DNA of 7,436 bases from an uncultured Prevotellaceae bacterium (GCA_937915745.1 CALGGJ010000021.1:1-7436); one strand, 5' to 3'; shown: positions 1-7,327, numbered from the stretch's first letter. The notes: a model not told the origin generated them from the sequence alone. Program-made: numbers and translations.

Positions 1-60
1 TTCGAACCCAAGACCCACAGCTTAGAAGGCTGTTGCTCTATCCAGCTGAGCTACCGAACC
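1..60 (-). tRNA. tRNA-Arg(TCT), 3' end outside window
   Basis: Read on the minus strand, this begins with a 7-base acceptor strand GGTTCGG (60-54), followed by a D arm GCTC...GAGC. The anticodon stem ACAGC/GCTGT (33-29 and 21-17) encloses the loop CTTCTAA, which gives anticodon TCT (26-24) and so decodes AGA arginine codons. The variable loop and the first half of the T arm (TTGGG then TTCGAA) follow, and the window edge cuts the gene inside the T loop. The rest of the T arm, the 3' acceptor strand and the CCA end are not visible. A minus-strand promoter-like box lies about 150 bases upstream at 210-217. Confidence 0.95.
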
Positions 61-112
61 ATAAGGCCTCCTCACCTTTTTCAATGGAAAGTGGGGGGGT
101 GCATTTCTGTTC

Positions 113-210
113 CTGAAAACAGCTGCCCAAACGCAATGAAACGTATCTTTGCAGCTGAAAACGCCTGCCCAAACGCAATGAAACGTATCTTTGCAGCTGA
201 AAACGCCTGC
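113..210. repeat. 42-bp tandem repeat, two identical copies
   Basis: Positions 123-164 and 165-206 are identical 42-base units. The period continues for four more bases (207-210) and imperfectly upstream to 113 (8 of 10 bases match). Each unit contains CGTATCTTTGCAG (142-154 and 184-196). The bases TATCTTTG in it match the Bacteroidota -7 promoter consensus TAnnTTTG, here facing right. The unit has no convincing coding sense: the small minus-strand reading frame through it only repeats the same residues and runs into the tRNA. The origin of the repeat is unknown. Confidence 0.9.
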
Positions 211-219
211 AAAGATACG
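184..219. repeat. 13-bp perfect inverted repeat (hairpin)
   Basis: CGTATCTTTGCAG at 184-196 is the exact reverse complement of CTGCAAAGATACG at 207-219, with a 10-base loop between. The left arm belongs to the second tandem unit; the right arm is a third, inverted copy of the same motif. No T-run follows on either strand, so it is a poor intrinsic terminator. Its arms hold opposed TATCTTTG boxes, so it may be a by-product of promoter-like sequences facing each other. Confidence 0.8.
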
Positions 220-242
220 AAAAAATCTGCAATGGGTTGCAA
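210..242 (-). promoter_or_regulatory. Putative promoter for the tRNA-Arg gene
   Basis: On the minus strand, TATCTTTG (217-210) fits the Bacteroidota -7 consensus TAnnTTTG exactly. A TTG (242-240) lies 22 bases upstream, slightly beyond the usual 19-21 spacing for the -33 element. It faces the tRNA and is the only exact minus-strand match between rlmD and the tRNA. Transcription would start near 203 and give a leader of about 140 bases before the mature tRNA. Because the same motif also occurs facing the other way in the tandem repeats, this assignment is tentative. Confidence 0.4.
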
Positions 243-292
243 TCAAATCGCAATTTAATGCGGGCGGGGCATATATTTTTCCGTTTTTTTTG

Positions 293-1726
293 CTATCTAT
301 GCTCAAGCAGCACGACGTTTTCTACATGCACGGTGTGTGGAAACATATCGACAGGTTGCACGCGTGTGACCTTGTATTGAGGGTTGAGCAGGCCCAGGTC
401 GCGTGCCTGGGTTGCGGGATTACAACTTATATAGACAATGCGCTCGGGGCGGGCCGTCATGATGGTGCCGACCACATCGGCATGCATCCCTGCCCGTGGG
501 GGGTCGGTGATGACGACGTCGGGACGGCCGTGTCGCTCGATGAACGGGGCTGTGAGTATGTCTTTCATGTCGCCGGCAAAGAACAGGGTGTTGTCGATGT
601 GGTTTATCTCGGAGTTGACACGGGCGTCGTCAATGGCTTCGACCACGTATTCGATACCGATGACCTGCCGTGCCTGCCGACTTACGAAATTGGCTATGGT
701 GCCTGTGCCGGTGTAGAGGTCGTAAACGAGTTCGTTGCCGGTGAGACCGGCGAAGTGGCGTGCCACTTGATAGAGGGTGTAGGCCTGATCGGTGTTGGTT
801 TGATAGAAACTCTTCGGTCCGACTTTGAACCTGAGGTCTTCCATCTGCTGGAATATGTAGTCGGTACCTCTGTATGTGTGTATTTCCTGGTCGGCAAAGG
901 TGTCGTTGCACTTGTGGTTGTCAACCCAGAGCAATGATGTGATTTGGGGGAAGCTGTCGGAGAGGTGCTGCATGAGGTTCATCGCCTGTCGGTGTTCGTC
1001 GTCGGTATCTATGCGGAACTGCACCAGCAGCATGAGTTGGCCGGTATTGCTGTCGCGCAGCATGAGCGAGCGCAGCAATCCGCGGTTCTGGCGTAGGTCG
1101 TAGAAGGTAAGATTGTGGGCCAGGGCATAGCGGCGTATCTCATTGCGTATGGTGTTGTTGATGTCGGGCATGAGGTTGCACTGTGTGATGTCGAGTATCT
1201 TGTCGAAGGCTGCTGCGACGTGAAATCCCAGGGCGCCCGGCGAGGTTGCCGCGCTGTTACGGTCATCATCAATTTCGCGTTCGGTCAGCCAGCGACGGTT
1301 TGAGAACCCGAACTCCAGCTTGTTTCTGTAGGCTTGTGTCTTGGCACTGCCTATGATGGGGCTGATGTGTGGTAGGTCGATTTTGCCTATGCGTGTGAGG
1401 TTATCAACCACTTGCTGCTGTTTCCACTTCAGTTGCTCCTGGTATTTGAGGCATTGCCACTTGCAACCACCGCACTCTCCGTAGTGTGGGCAGAAAGGTG
1501 TGGCACGGTCGGCCGAATAGTGGTGTATGCGTATTGCCACGGCTTCCATGTAATTGTGTTTCTTGCGTCTTACCTGGAGGTCGGCCACATCGCCAGGTAC
1601 CACATAAGGCACGAAAACCACACGGTCGTCAACTCGCGCCAGTGCCTTGCCCTCGGCAGCTATGGCTGTTATCTTGACGTTTTCAAGTATGGGTAGTTTT
1701 TTCTTCATTGTCGGTTCGATTTTCAT
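293..1726 (-). CDS. rlmD: 23S rRNA (uracil-C5)-methyltransferase, RlmD/RumA type
   Basis: This 477-residue cytoplasmic enzyme belongs to the TrmA/RlmD family, which uses S-adenosylmethionine to methylate C5 of a uridine; RlmD targets U1939 of 23S rRNA (E. coli numbering). Residues about 12-65 form a TRAM RNA-binding domain. C79, C85, C88 and the distant C183 match the four ligands of the 4Fe-4S cluster. The SAM site is DLYTGTGTI (336-344), followed by DPPRAG (408-413). The catalytic cysteine is C435 in YISCNPAT, and HVEN near E469 supplies the expected general base. The length is a little above E. coli RlmD. Met7 (codon at 1708-1706) is an equally good start and gives the more typical MKKKLPILENV. 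No Shine-Dalgarno sequence is visible. Bacteroidota often carry several TrmA-family paralogues, so the exact uridine target is inferred. Confidence 0.94.
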   Translation of the reverse strand: MKIEPTMKKKLPILENVKITAIAAEGKALARVDDRVVFVPYVVPGDVADLQVRRKKHNYMEAVAIRIHHYSADRATPFCPHYGECGGCKWQCLKYQEQLKWKQQQVVDNLTRIGKIDLPHISPIIGSAKTQAYRNKLEFGFSNRRWLTEREIDDDRNSAATSPGALGFHVAAAFDKILDITQCNLMPDINNTIRNEIRRYALAHNLTFYDLRQNRGLLRSLMLRDSNTGQLMLLVQFRIDTDDEHRQAMNLMQHLSDSFPQITSLLWVDNHKCNDTFADQEIHTYRGTDYIFQQMEDLRFKVGPKSFYQTNTDQAYTLYQVARHFAGLTGNELVYDLYTGTGTIANFVSRQARQVIGIEYVVEAIDDARVNSEINHIDNTLFFAGDMKDILTAPFIERHGRPDVVITDPPRAGMHADVVGTIMTARPERIVYISCNPATQARDLGLLNPQYKVTRVQPVDMFPHTVHVENVVLLEHR

Positions 1727-1737
1727 CAGACGTTTAT

Positions 1738-1885
1738 GCTATGCCCCCCTGCTGCCTATCCAGCAACCTTCCTGTCTGTCATACCTCCGTCGGTATGACT
1801 TCGGGGTGGAATGTTTGTGCTATGCCCCCTGCTGCCTATCCAGCAACCTTCCAGTCTGTCATACCGACGGAGCGAAGCGAAGGAG
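1738..1885. repeat. REP-like intergenic repeat element
   Basis: Two near-identical copies, 1738-1785 (48 bases) and 1819-1865 (47 bases), differ by one C in a C-run and one T/A change. Each contains a small hairpin TGCTG-6-CAGCA (1750-1765 in copy 1). After the copies, 1785-1799 is the exact reverse complement of 1858-1872, giving 15-base inverted arms. Copy 1 also folds locally as GTCATACC/GGTATGAC (1778-1799). Copy 2 runs into GGAGCGAAGCGAAGGAG (1869-1885), a pattern I associate with dispersed intergenic repeats of Bacteroidota. No transposase lies next to it. Short reading frames through it are not credible genes. Confidence 0.8.
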
Positions 1886-2007
1886 TGTATCTGATATGTA
1901 ACTAAAACATAAAACGAAACTTTACATACGAAACTTGTATAAAATGATGTATCAGTAAAGCTCATATTGCAAATTCATTACTGCTCCAAAAAAACTGCCC
2001 CTAAAAA
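1886..2007. other. AT-rich spacer upstream of rlmD, no gene seen
   Basis: Together with the repeat element and the terminator, this makes up the 400-base gap between rlmD and the esterase gene. The rlmD promoter should lie here or inside the repeat. I found no exact TAnnTTTG box on the minus strand. The closest is TATGTTTT (1911-1904), one mismatch from consensus and without a clear -33 element. A 9-base direct repeat ACGAAACTT occurs at 1914-1922 and 1928-1936. Nothing else stands out. Confidence 0.5.
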
Positions 2008-2040
2008 CAAAACCCATCAGGCATGTCCCGATGGTTTTTG
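2008..2040 (-). terminator. Rho-independent terminator of the esterase gene
   Basis: The strand folds as 2008-2021 against 2027-2040: CAAAA pairs with TTTTG, then CCATC with GATGG, then GG with CC around a 5-base loop. Mismatches occur at 2013/2035 and 2019/2029. On the minus strand the stem ends in a T-rich tract (GTTTTGTTTTTAG), about 90 bases after the esterase stop. The stem also carries a short T-run on the plus strand, so it could work in both directions, but no plus-strand gene ends here. Confidence 0.65.
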
Positions 2041-2126
2041 TTGGTATGCTTTATACGTTTTTACATGTATTTGCGAACGACAATATTAATTTGTAACGAA
2101 ATATAAAACTCTTACACAGTTTCAAC

Positions 2127-3809
2127 CTATGGAGTCTGTCTGACGAATGTCTTAACCACCTTACGCTGTCCGTCGGCATTAATGGTCTGATGAATCGTGA
2201 GGCCGTGAGATGCAGTTGTGACACGTCCGTCGATAGTGTAAGTATGGTCGAAGATGTTGATGCCATTGTCAATTACAGTGTGGTTGATATCAACAGTGAG
2301 GTTTTCTACACGTTCAATATATTGCGATAGTTGCTTTATTGCATTTGTGATTCGTGAGTCGTTTGTTATTTGATTTGCATCGAGGTCGTAGTAGTGGCGT
2401 GCCTTGACCAAGCGTTGGAACGTCTGTGATTCTGATACTGCCGGCACGTCAGCATAGAGGGCAATGATTGAATCGGCTTGCTGTATGACAGCGAAATAAT
2501 TGTCAAGGTTTGTCTTACGTGTCTCGAGTGCAACTGTGGCTGCTTCTATTTTTGCAGTGGCCGTTTCATATTCGCCCGGTATTCGCGAATTGTAGTCGGT
2601 ATATTCATCAATCAGTTCTTTCAGGCGCTCGCGCAGTGATTGGGCCGAACTATACATATCGGCACTGGTGTTGTCGTATGCAGCTTGTGCAGACTTCAAT
2701 ATATTTTGAAGTGCTTTCTGATAGGACGTAAGGTCAACAATCGTGATTGTGCGCGACAACTCCCTGGTCTTTCCGTCGTTATCATAAACCACAACACGAA
2801 TGGTGTATGTTCCGGGGCGGTGATTGGTCCATTGATATTCGTAATCGGTTTCAGATTCGTTGACGTTCAGAGATGCGCTTCGAAGGGTCCCATTGATATA
2901 TACGCGTATTGAACGTATCGTGCCGTCGGGATCGACTGCGTGAATATTGATTGATATAGTATCGAGCTGGGTATATACGTCGGTTGTTGTAGGCGAAACA
3001 ATCTTCAGTTGGGGTACGTTGGGGTCAAGAGTATATCGTTTACAAAAGGCCCAAATGAGGTGTCGGTTGAGATCCATTGGCCAGTGTCCGCCGTTATGAT
3101 ATGAATAAAGAGCTACTTCACCACCCTCGGGGCCACCATTCCATATCTCAAGGTCGCCATTGAACCAACTGCTGCTGATGGGTTTATAGTTGGTAAGTTT
3201 CTGGTAGCTGGTATGTTGGTCGTGTTTGGCATAGTTCTCTACATAGTTGTGAATGCCATATTGTTCATAGCCAAAGACATCGTCGTCGTATGCAATGACT
3301 TCTAGCAATACTACTGGTTTTTTACAGTTGTTCCATGGCTGTTCGCTGAACTGGATACCGCTTGTAGGTGCGAATGCCGCAATTTTGTCTTGCATGTTGG
3401 CAATGCAGTGGTGTATGAGCATTGACCCCATGGAAAAGCCCGACCAATAGACACGATTGGTGTCGATATTGAATCTGGATGCCATCTCGTCAATGGTCTT
3501 TACTACAAAGTTTTGGTCCTTGCTACCTCCTGTATCCCATGTCGAACCATCGCTTCGAAGGTATGCAATGACGAACTTGGCCGTGTCAATCATCTCATAC
3601 ATCTTGTCTGAACCATACTGGTATTCAGGGTTTTGGTTCATGCCATGGGTCACGATGAACAGCGGACTGTTGTCGGGGAGTACATCAGGAGTAAATACCA
3701 CCATGTTGCGGCTCTGACCGTTAACATCAATGTCGATGCTTTGTTGTTTGTAGGCCGATATTTGCAGACATGACAGTCCGATGAATGTAAGTAGTAGTAC
3801 TCTTTTCAT
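2127..3809 (-). CDS. Secreted PHB-depolymerase/CE1-like esterase, multidomain
   Basis: A 560-residue exported serine hydrolase. Residues 1-19 are a signal peptide, with likely cleavage after A19; the Cys at 14 lacks a proper lipobox. Residues about 24-260 form an alpha/beta-hydrolase domain of the Esterase_phd type: an HG oxyanion turn at 55-56, nucleophile S126 in GFSMG, and H242 in HNGGHWP. The acid is probably one of D175-D177. Residues 267-357 resemble a bacterial Ig-like domain (DPDGTIRSIRVYING). Residues 360-505 are predicted helical, with two FIVAR-like segments. The tail 515-560 (YTIDGR, then HGLTI, then a K/R-rich strand) resembles a degenerate type IX sorting domain. Family members cleave acyl esters such as feruloyl or acetyl groups on plant polysaccharides, or polyhydroxyalkanoates; the substrate cannot be told here. 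The gene has its own -7 box and terminator, so it is probably monocistronic. It diverges from the beta-galactosidase gene. Confidence 0.85.
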   Translation of the reverse strand: MKRVLLLTFIGLSCLQISAYKQQSIDIDVNGQSRNMVVFTPDVLPDNSPLFIVTHGMNQNPEYQYGSDKMYEMIDTAKFVIAYLRSDGSTWDTGGSKDQNFVVKTIDEMASRFNIDTNRVYWSGFSMGSMLIHHCIANMQDKIAAFAPTSGIQFSEQPWNNCKKPVVLLEVIAYDDDVFGYEQYGIHNYVENYAKHDQHTSYQKLTNYKPISSSWFNGDLEIWNGGPEGGEVALYSYHNGGHWPMDLNRHLIWAFCKRYTLDPNVPQLKIVSPTTTDVYTQLDTISINIHAVDPDGTIRSIRVYINGTLRSASLNVNESETDYEYQWTNHRPGTYTIRVVVYDNDGKTRELSRTITIVDLTSYQKALQNILKSAQAAYDNTSADMYSSAQSLRERLKELIDEYTDYNSRIPGEYETATAKIEAATVALETRKTNLDNYFAVIQQADSIIALYADVPAVSESQTFQRLVKARHYYDLDANQITNDSRITNAIKQLSQYIERVENLTVDINHTVIDNGINIFDHTYTIDGRVTTASHGLTIHQTINADGQRKVVKTFVRQTP

Positions 3810-3851
3810 GTTTTCTTGAGTGGATAAATGTTGTTCAACTTGTTTTCAGTG

Positions 3852-3859
3852 CAAAATTA
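3852..3859 (-). promoter_or_regulatory. -7 promoter box of the esterase gene
   Basis: On the minus strand TAATTTTG (3859-3852) matches TAnnTTTG exactly, 42 bases before the esterase start codon. This implies transcription starting near 3846 and a leader of about 37 bases. No good TTTG is found at the usual 19-21 base distance upstream, so only half of the promoter is well supported. Confidence 0.5.
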
Positions 3860-4061
3860 CTGAATTTATAAAACGTGTATTGTAGAATTTCAACCAATTA
3901 CTATAATATTTGAAACCTATTGTCGTCAATAATCCCGACCCAGATGATACGACGTTTCGTATTACTTTTATTGTCTATTTCATTTGCCGATAAGTTGTTT
4001 CAGAATTGTTTTTTATGACCATTTGATGTTTCTTTTAATACTAATTATAATTTTTAGACTG
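3860..4061. other. AT-rich divergent intergenic region, no gene seen
   Basis: This is the middle of the 329-base gap between the divergent esterase and beta-galactosidase genes. It is strongly AT-rich compared with the genes on both sides. Apart from the promoter elements listed separately at its two ends, I see no credible reading frame, RNA gene, long repeat or clear operator palindrome. Confidence 0.6.
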
Positions 4062-4065
4062 TTTG

Positions 4066-4097
4066 TTTGGCCGTTAAACTTATTATTGTTAAATTTG
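4066..4097 (+). promoter_or_regulatory. Promoter of the beta-galactosidase gene
   Basis: TTTG at 4066-4069 (part of a doubled GTTTGTTTGG) stands 20 bases before TAAATTTG at 4090-4097. Both elements and the spacing fit the Bacteroidota housekeeping promoter consensus. Transcription would start near 4104, leaving a leader of about 35 AT-rich bases before the ATG at 4139. Confidence 0.7.
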
Positions 4098-4138
4098 CAT
4101 CATAAAAATGTATCATAACCAATCCTTACATAAAACTC

Positions 4139-7100
4139 ATGAAAAAGAAATCCATGACTATCGCTCTGGGGGCGTTTCTTACATCGCTTTCCATTGTAGC
4201 ACAACCCGCCAATTGCTGGAACGACCCTAAGGTCAACGCCGACAATCGCTTGGACAATGTATCGACTTTCTTTGCTTACGAGTCTGACCAACTGGCACAA
4301 AATGGCAAGATGGCTGACTCAAACCGTTTCCTCAGTATAGAAGGACGGTGGAAATTCAACTGGGTGAAAAATGCCAATCAACGTCCGGCAGACTTCTATG
4401 CCGTGAATTACGATGACTCTTCGTGGGGTACCATGCCGGTTCCTGGTATTTGGGAACTCAATGGCTACGGCGACCCTATTTACGTAAACAATCAGTATGC
4501 TTGGCGCAACGATTGGCGGACAAACCCTCCATACGTTCAAGACCTCGAGAACCATGTCGGAAGCTATCGACAGTGGTTCAACATTCCGGCTGCTTGGCAA
4601 GGGCAAAAAACATACATACATATCGGTTCGGCTACTAGCAACCTCTTTATGTACGTTAATGGTAAGTATGTGGGTTACAGCGAAGACTCGAAAGTCGCAG
4701 CAGAGTTTGATATCACACCATATATCAAACCGGGTGAACGAAACCTTATCGCAATGCAGATAATGCGTTGGTGTGATGGTTCATACCTTGAAGACCAAGA
4801 CTTCTGGCGACTATGTGGTATTGCACGCGAAAACTACATCTATGCACGTCCGCAAACACATGTGCGTGATATATTCATCACACCAGACCTGACACCCGAC
4901 TATCGCGACGGATTCCTCGATATAAAGGTCGCTATAGACCGACCGGCATCCGATTACAGCCTTACCTTCACGCTGAAAGATGCAAACGGAAAGACAGTGA
5001 AAGAAGCTCCTGGCACAGCGACTATGGCCGAAGTACAATGCAAGATGTCGTTGGCCGACTGTCAGAAATGGAGTGCAGAGTCTCCTTATTTATATACGTT
5101 GTACACCACCCTGAAAGAAGGTAGCCGAGTGGTTGAGGTGATTCCACAGAAAGTAGGTTTCCGTAAGGTTGAAATAAAGAACAAACAACTGCTCGTCAAC
5201 GGCAAGGCGGTCTTGATAAAAGGTGTTGACCGCCACGAACTTGATCCCGATGGCGGCTACGTAGTCAGCTACGAGCGTATGCTTCAAGACATAAAAGTTA
5301 TGAAACAACTCAATGTTAACGCTGTACGTACCTGCCACTATCCTGACGACCCACGTTGGTATGACCTGTGTGACGAATACGGAATCTATATAACAGCCGA
5401 GACAAACATCGAGAGTCACGGAATGGGATACGGAAATGCCACACTTGCACGACGTGATGACTATCACGATGCACATGTGGAACGACAACATCACAACATG
5501 ATGTCATTCAAGAACCATCCGGCTATCATCGTATGGTCGCTTGGAAATGAGGCTGGATATGGCAAGAACTTTGAAGATGCTTACGACTGGGTGAAACAAT
5601 ACGACCCATCGCGCCCATGTCAATATGAGCAAGCTGGACAAAACGGAAAGACAGATATCTACTGCCCGATGTATTACGACTACAATGCATGCGAGCGTTA
5701 TGCGCAAAACGACAACCCTCGTCCGCTCATACAATGTGAATATGCACATGCAATGGGCAATTCGATAGGTGGATTCAAGGAGTATTGGGACATCATACGC
5801 AAATATCCTGCATATCAAGGTGGATATATTTGGGACTTCATCGATCAAGGACTGCGCGGCAAGAGCAAAATTACAGGTAAACAAATATGGACCTACGGGG
5901 GCGACTACGGACGCTATCCTGCAAGCGACAACAACTTCAACTGCAACGGTGTAATCAATCCAGACCGAGAACCAAACCCTCATGCATACGAGGTGCAATA
6001 CTATTATCAAAACATATGGACATCTTTGCTCGACAAGAAAAGCGGAAAGATTGAGATATACAACGAAAACTTCTTCGTTCCGATAGACAACGTTACCCTT
6101 TATTACACCATTGAAGCAGAAGGTACAAAAGTGGCAGAAGGAACATTGGATGTCGAAAAACTCAGTATCAAACCTCAAAGTAGCAAGACGGTAACGATTC
6201 CTGCAATTGGGAAAGCACTCAAAGACAAGAACCTCGAAGATAAAGAACTTGTTTGCAACATTGCCTATCGGCTCAATAAACCGGTAATGCTCATGCAATC
6301 AGGCGAGATAGTTGCACATGACCAGTTCGTGTTGTCAGACTATAAATATGTTGACACGGATGCTGTAGCTTCTGAGGTAGGCGACCCAGTGAAAATGGAA
6401 GACCACGTAGCATACCTGTGGTTCACAGCTGGTAACGTAGATGTTATATTTAACAAGCAAAATGGCCATATCTCACACCTTGATATAGGTGGGAAGCCAA
6501 TGCTGGAAACAGGATATGAAATTAAGCCCGACTTCTGGCGTGCACCAACCGACAACGACCACGGAGCTGGTTTGCAACGCAGTTTGCGTGGATGGCGAAA
6601 CCCAAGTTTGAGACTCACGTCACTCGCACCCGAACGGCAAGGAAACAACTATGTGGTAACAGCTAAATACACTATAGGTATAGCTGCACAACAACAGAAC
6701 CGTCAACGCGGACAACAGCAAGGTCAACAGCAAGAGCAAACTCAACAGACGCAGCAACCACAATTGACTCTAACCTATGTCATCACTCCTCAAGGAAAGA
6801 TAATTATAACCGAAGAAATGACAGTAGGCGAGGGAGACAACCGCCTGCCGCAAATGTTACGTTTCGGTATGGAACTGGAGATGCCGCAAAGCTTCGATCA
6901 TATCGAGTTCTACGGCAAGGGTCCACAGGAAAATTATATTGACCGCAACAATTTTGCCAACATCGGACTGTATCATCAGAATGTTTCAGAACAATATTGG
7001 GGATATGTCCGTCCACAAGAGTCGGGTAACAAGACACAAGTACGTTATTGGAAAGTGTCAGACAGAACAGGACAGGGACTCCTTTTCCAAGGTGTTGAAG

Positions 7101-7327
7101 CAATGGAATGTCAGTCGATACCATACCTCTACGACGATCTCGACCCATCTGAAAACAAAGCACAATGGCACTCGGGCGACTTGACTCCTCGACCATTCAC
7201 CTCAGTACACATAGCCCAAAGGCAAATGGGTATGGGATGTGTCAACTCATGGGGCGCATGGCCACGCACAGAATATCAGATGCCATGTCAGAACCGCAAG
7301 TTCATATTCGTAATCAGTGCGGTGTGA
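4139..7327 (+). CDS. Secreted GH2 beta-galactosidase, LacZ type
   Basis: A 1062-residue glycoside hydrolase family 2 enzyme that removes terminal beta-galactosyl residues by a retaining mechanism. Residues 1-21 are a signal peptide ending SIVA before Q22, so it acts outside the cytoplasm. Order: jelly-roll sugar-binding domain (about 62-240, with RWCDGSYLEDQDFW at 210-223), Ig-like domain (about 242-342), TIM barrel (about 344-628), a second beta domain (about 640-735), and the Bgal small-chain domain (about 755-1059). The acid/base is E471 in SLGNEAGYG; the nucleophile is E534 in QCEYAHAMGNS. DRHE (364-367), CHYP (399-402), E425/H427 in IESHG and W565 in GGYIWDFIDQ match LacZ active-site and Mg positions. 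The length is near the family norm. Residues 851-875 are a Q-rich insert (16 Q of 25) in the small-chain domain, unlike most LacZ proteins. It has its own promoter and terminator. Fine substrate choice is not visible. Confidence 0.95.
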   Translation: MKKKSMTIALGAFLTSLSIVAQPANCWNDPKVNADNRLDNVSTFFAYESDQLAQNGKMADSNRFLSIEGRWKFNWVKNANQRPADFYAVNYDDSSWGTMPVPGIWELNGYGDPIYVNNQYAWRNDWRTNPPYVQDLENHVGSYRQWFNIPAAWQGQKTYIHIGSATSNLFMYVNGKYVGYSEDSKVAAEFDITPYIKPGERNLIAMQIMRWCDGSYLEDQDFWRLCGIARENYIYARPQTHVRDIFITPDLTPDYRDGFLDIKVAIDRPASDYSLTFTLKDANGKTVKEAPGTATMAEVQCKMSLADCQKWSAESPYLYTLYTTLKEGSRVVEVIPQKVGFRKVEIKNKQLLVNGKAVLIKGVDRHELDPDGGYVVSYERMLQDIKVMKQLNVNAVRTCHYPDDPRWYDLCDEYGIYITAETNIESHGMGYGNATLARRDDYHDAHVERQHHNMMSFKNHPAIIVWSLGNEAGYGKNFEDAYDWVKQYDPSRPCQYEQAGQNGKTDIYCPMYYDYNACERYAQNDNPRPLIQCEYAHAMGNSIGGFKEYWDIIRKYPAYQGGYIWDFIDQGLRGKSKITGKQIWTYGGDYGRYPASDNNFNCNGVINPDREPNPHAYEVQYYYQNIWTSLLDKKSGKIEIYNENFFVPIDNVTLYYTIEAEGTKVAEGTLDVEKLSIKPQSSKTVTIPAIGKALKDKNLEDKELVCNIAYRLNKPVMLMQSGEIVAHDQFVLSDYKYVDTDAVASEVGDPVKMEDHVAYLWFTAGNVDVIFNKQNGHISHLDIGGKPMLETGYEIKPDFWRAPTDNDHGAGLQRSLRGWRNPSLRLTSLAPERQGNNYVVTAKYTIGIAAQQQNRQRGQQQGQQQEQTQQTQQPQLTLTYVITPQGKIIITEEMTVGEGDNRLPQMLRFGMELEMPQSFDHIEFYGKGPQENYIDRNNFANIGLYHQNVSEQYWGYVRPQESGNKTQVRYWKVSDRTGQGLLFQGVEAMECQSIPYLYDDLDPSENKAQWHSGDLTPRPFTSVHIAQRQMGMGCVNSWGAWPRTEYQMPCQNRKFIFVISAV
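6689..6763 (+). repeat. CAA/CAG-rich low-complexity tract within the GH2 gene
   Basis: These 75 bases encode residues 851-875 of the beta-galactosidase, of which 16 are glutamine, with G, R, T, E, N and P between. CAA and CAG codons alternate irregularly, so it is not a pure trinucleotide run, but it probably arose by expansion of such codons. It keeps the reading frame, and the conserved small-chain domain continues on both sides, so it is most likely a surface loop or linker. Confidence 0.85.

Noticed and set aside
113..219. Possible CRISPR array
   Set aside because: There are only two directly adjacent copies with no spacers between them and no cas genes in the window.
1..292. tRNA-linked integration site for a mobile element
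   Set aside because: Attachment sites usually use the tRNA 3' end, which lies outside the window, and no integrase is present on the visible side.
22..306. A small minus-strand frame ending in SVAQLDRATAF, with repeated residues
   Set aside because: It translates the 42-bp repeat and then runs into the tRNA-Arg gene; its final residues are the typical translation of a tRNA. It is not a gene.
191..937. A 248-codon open frame on the plus strand opposite rlmD
   Set aside because: It lies antisense to the well-supported rlmD frame and starts in the intergenic repeat. Its protein shows no recognisable family, so it is a shadow of the real gene.
1778..1799. Terminator for a gene ending before the repeat element
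   Set aside because: The hairpin has no following T-run on either strand, and no gene ends next to it; it is better explained as part of the repeat element.
1647..1965. Several short frames on both strands across the region after the rlmD start, with repeated residue blocks such as PTERSEG
   Set aside because: They are translations of the REP-like repeat, and such peptides are a known annotation artefact of dispersed repeats.
5504..6298. A 264-codon open frame on the minus strand opposite the GH2 gene
   Set aside because: It is antisense to the conserved catalytic barrel of the beta-galactosidase. Its composition follows from the opposite codons, and it has no promoter or family match.
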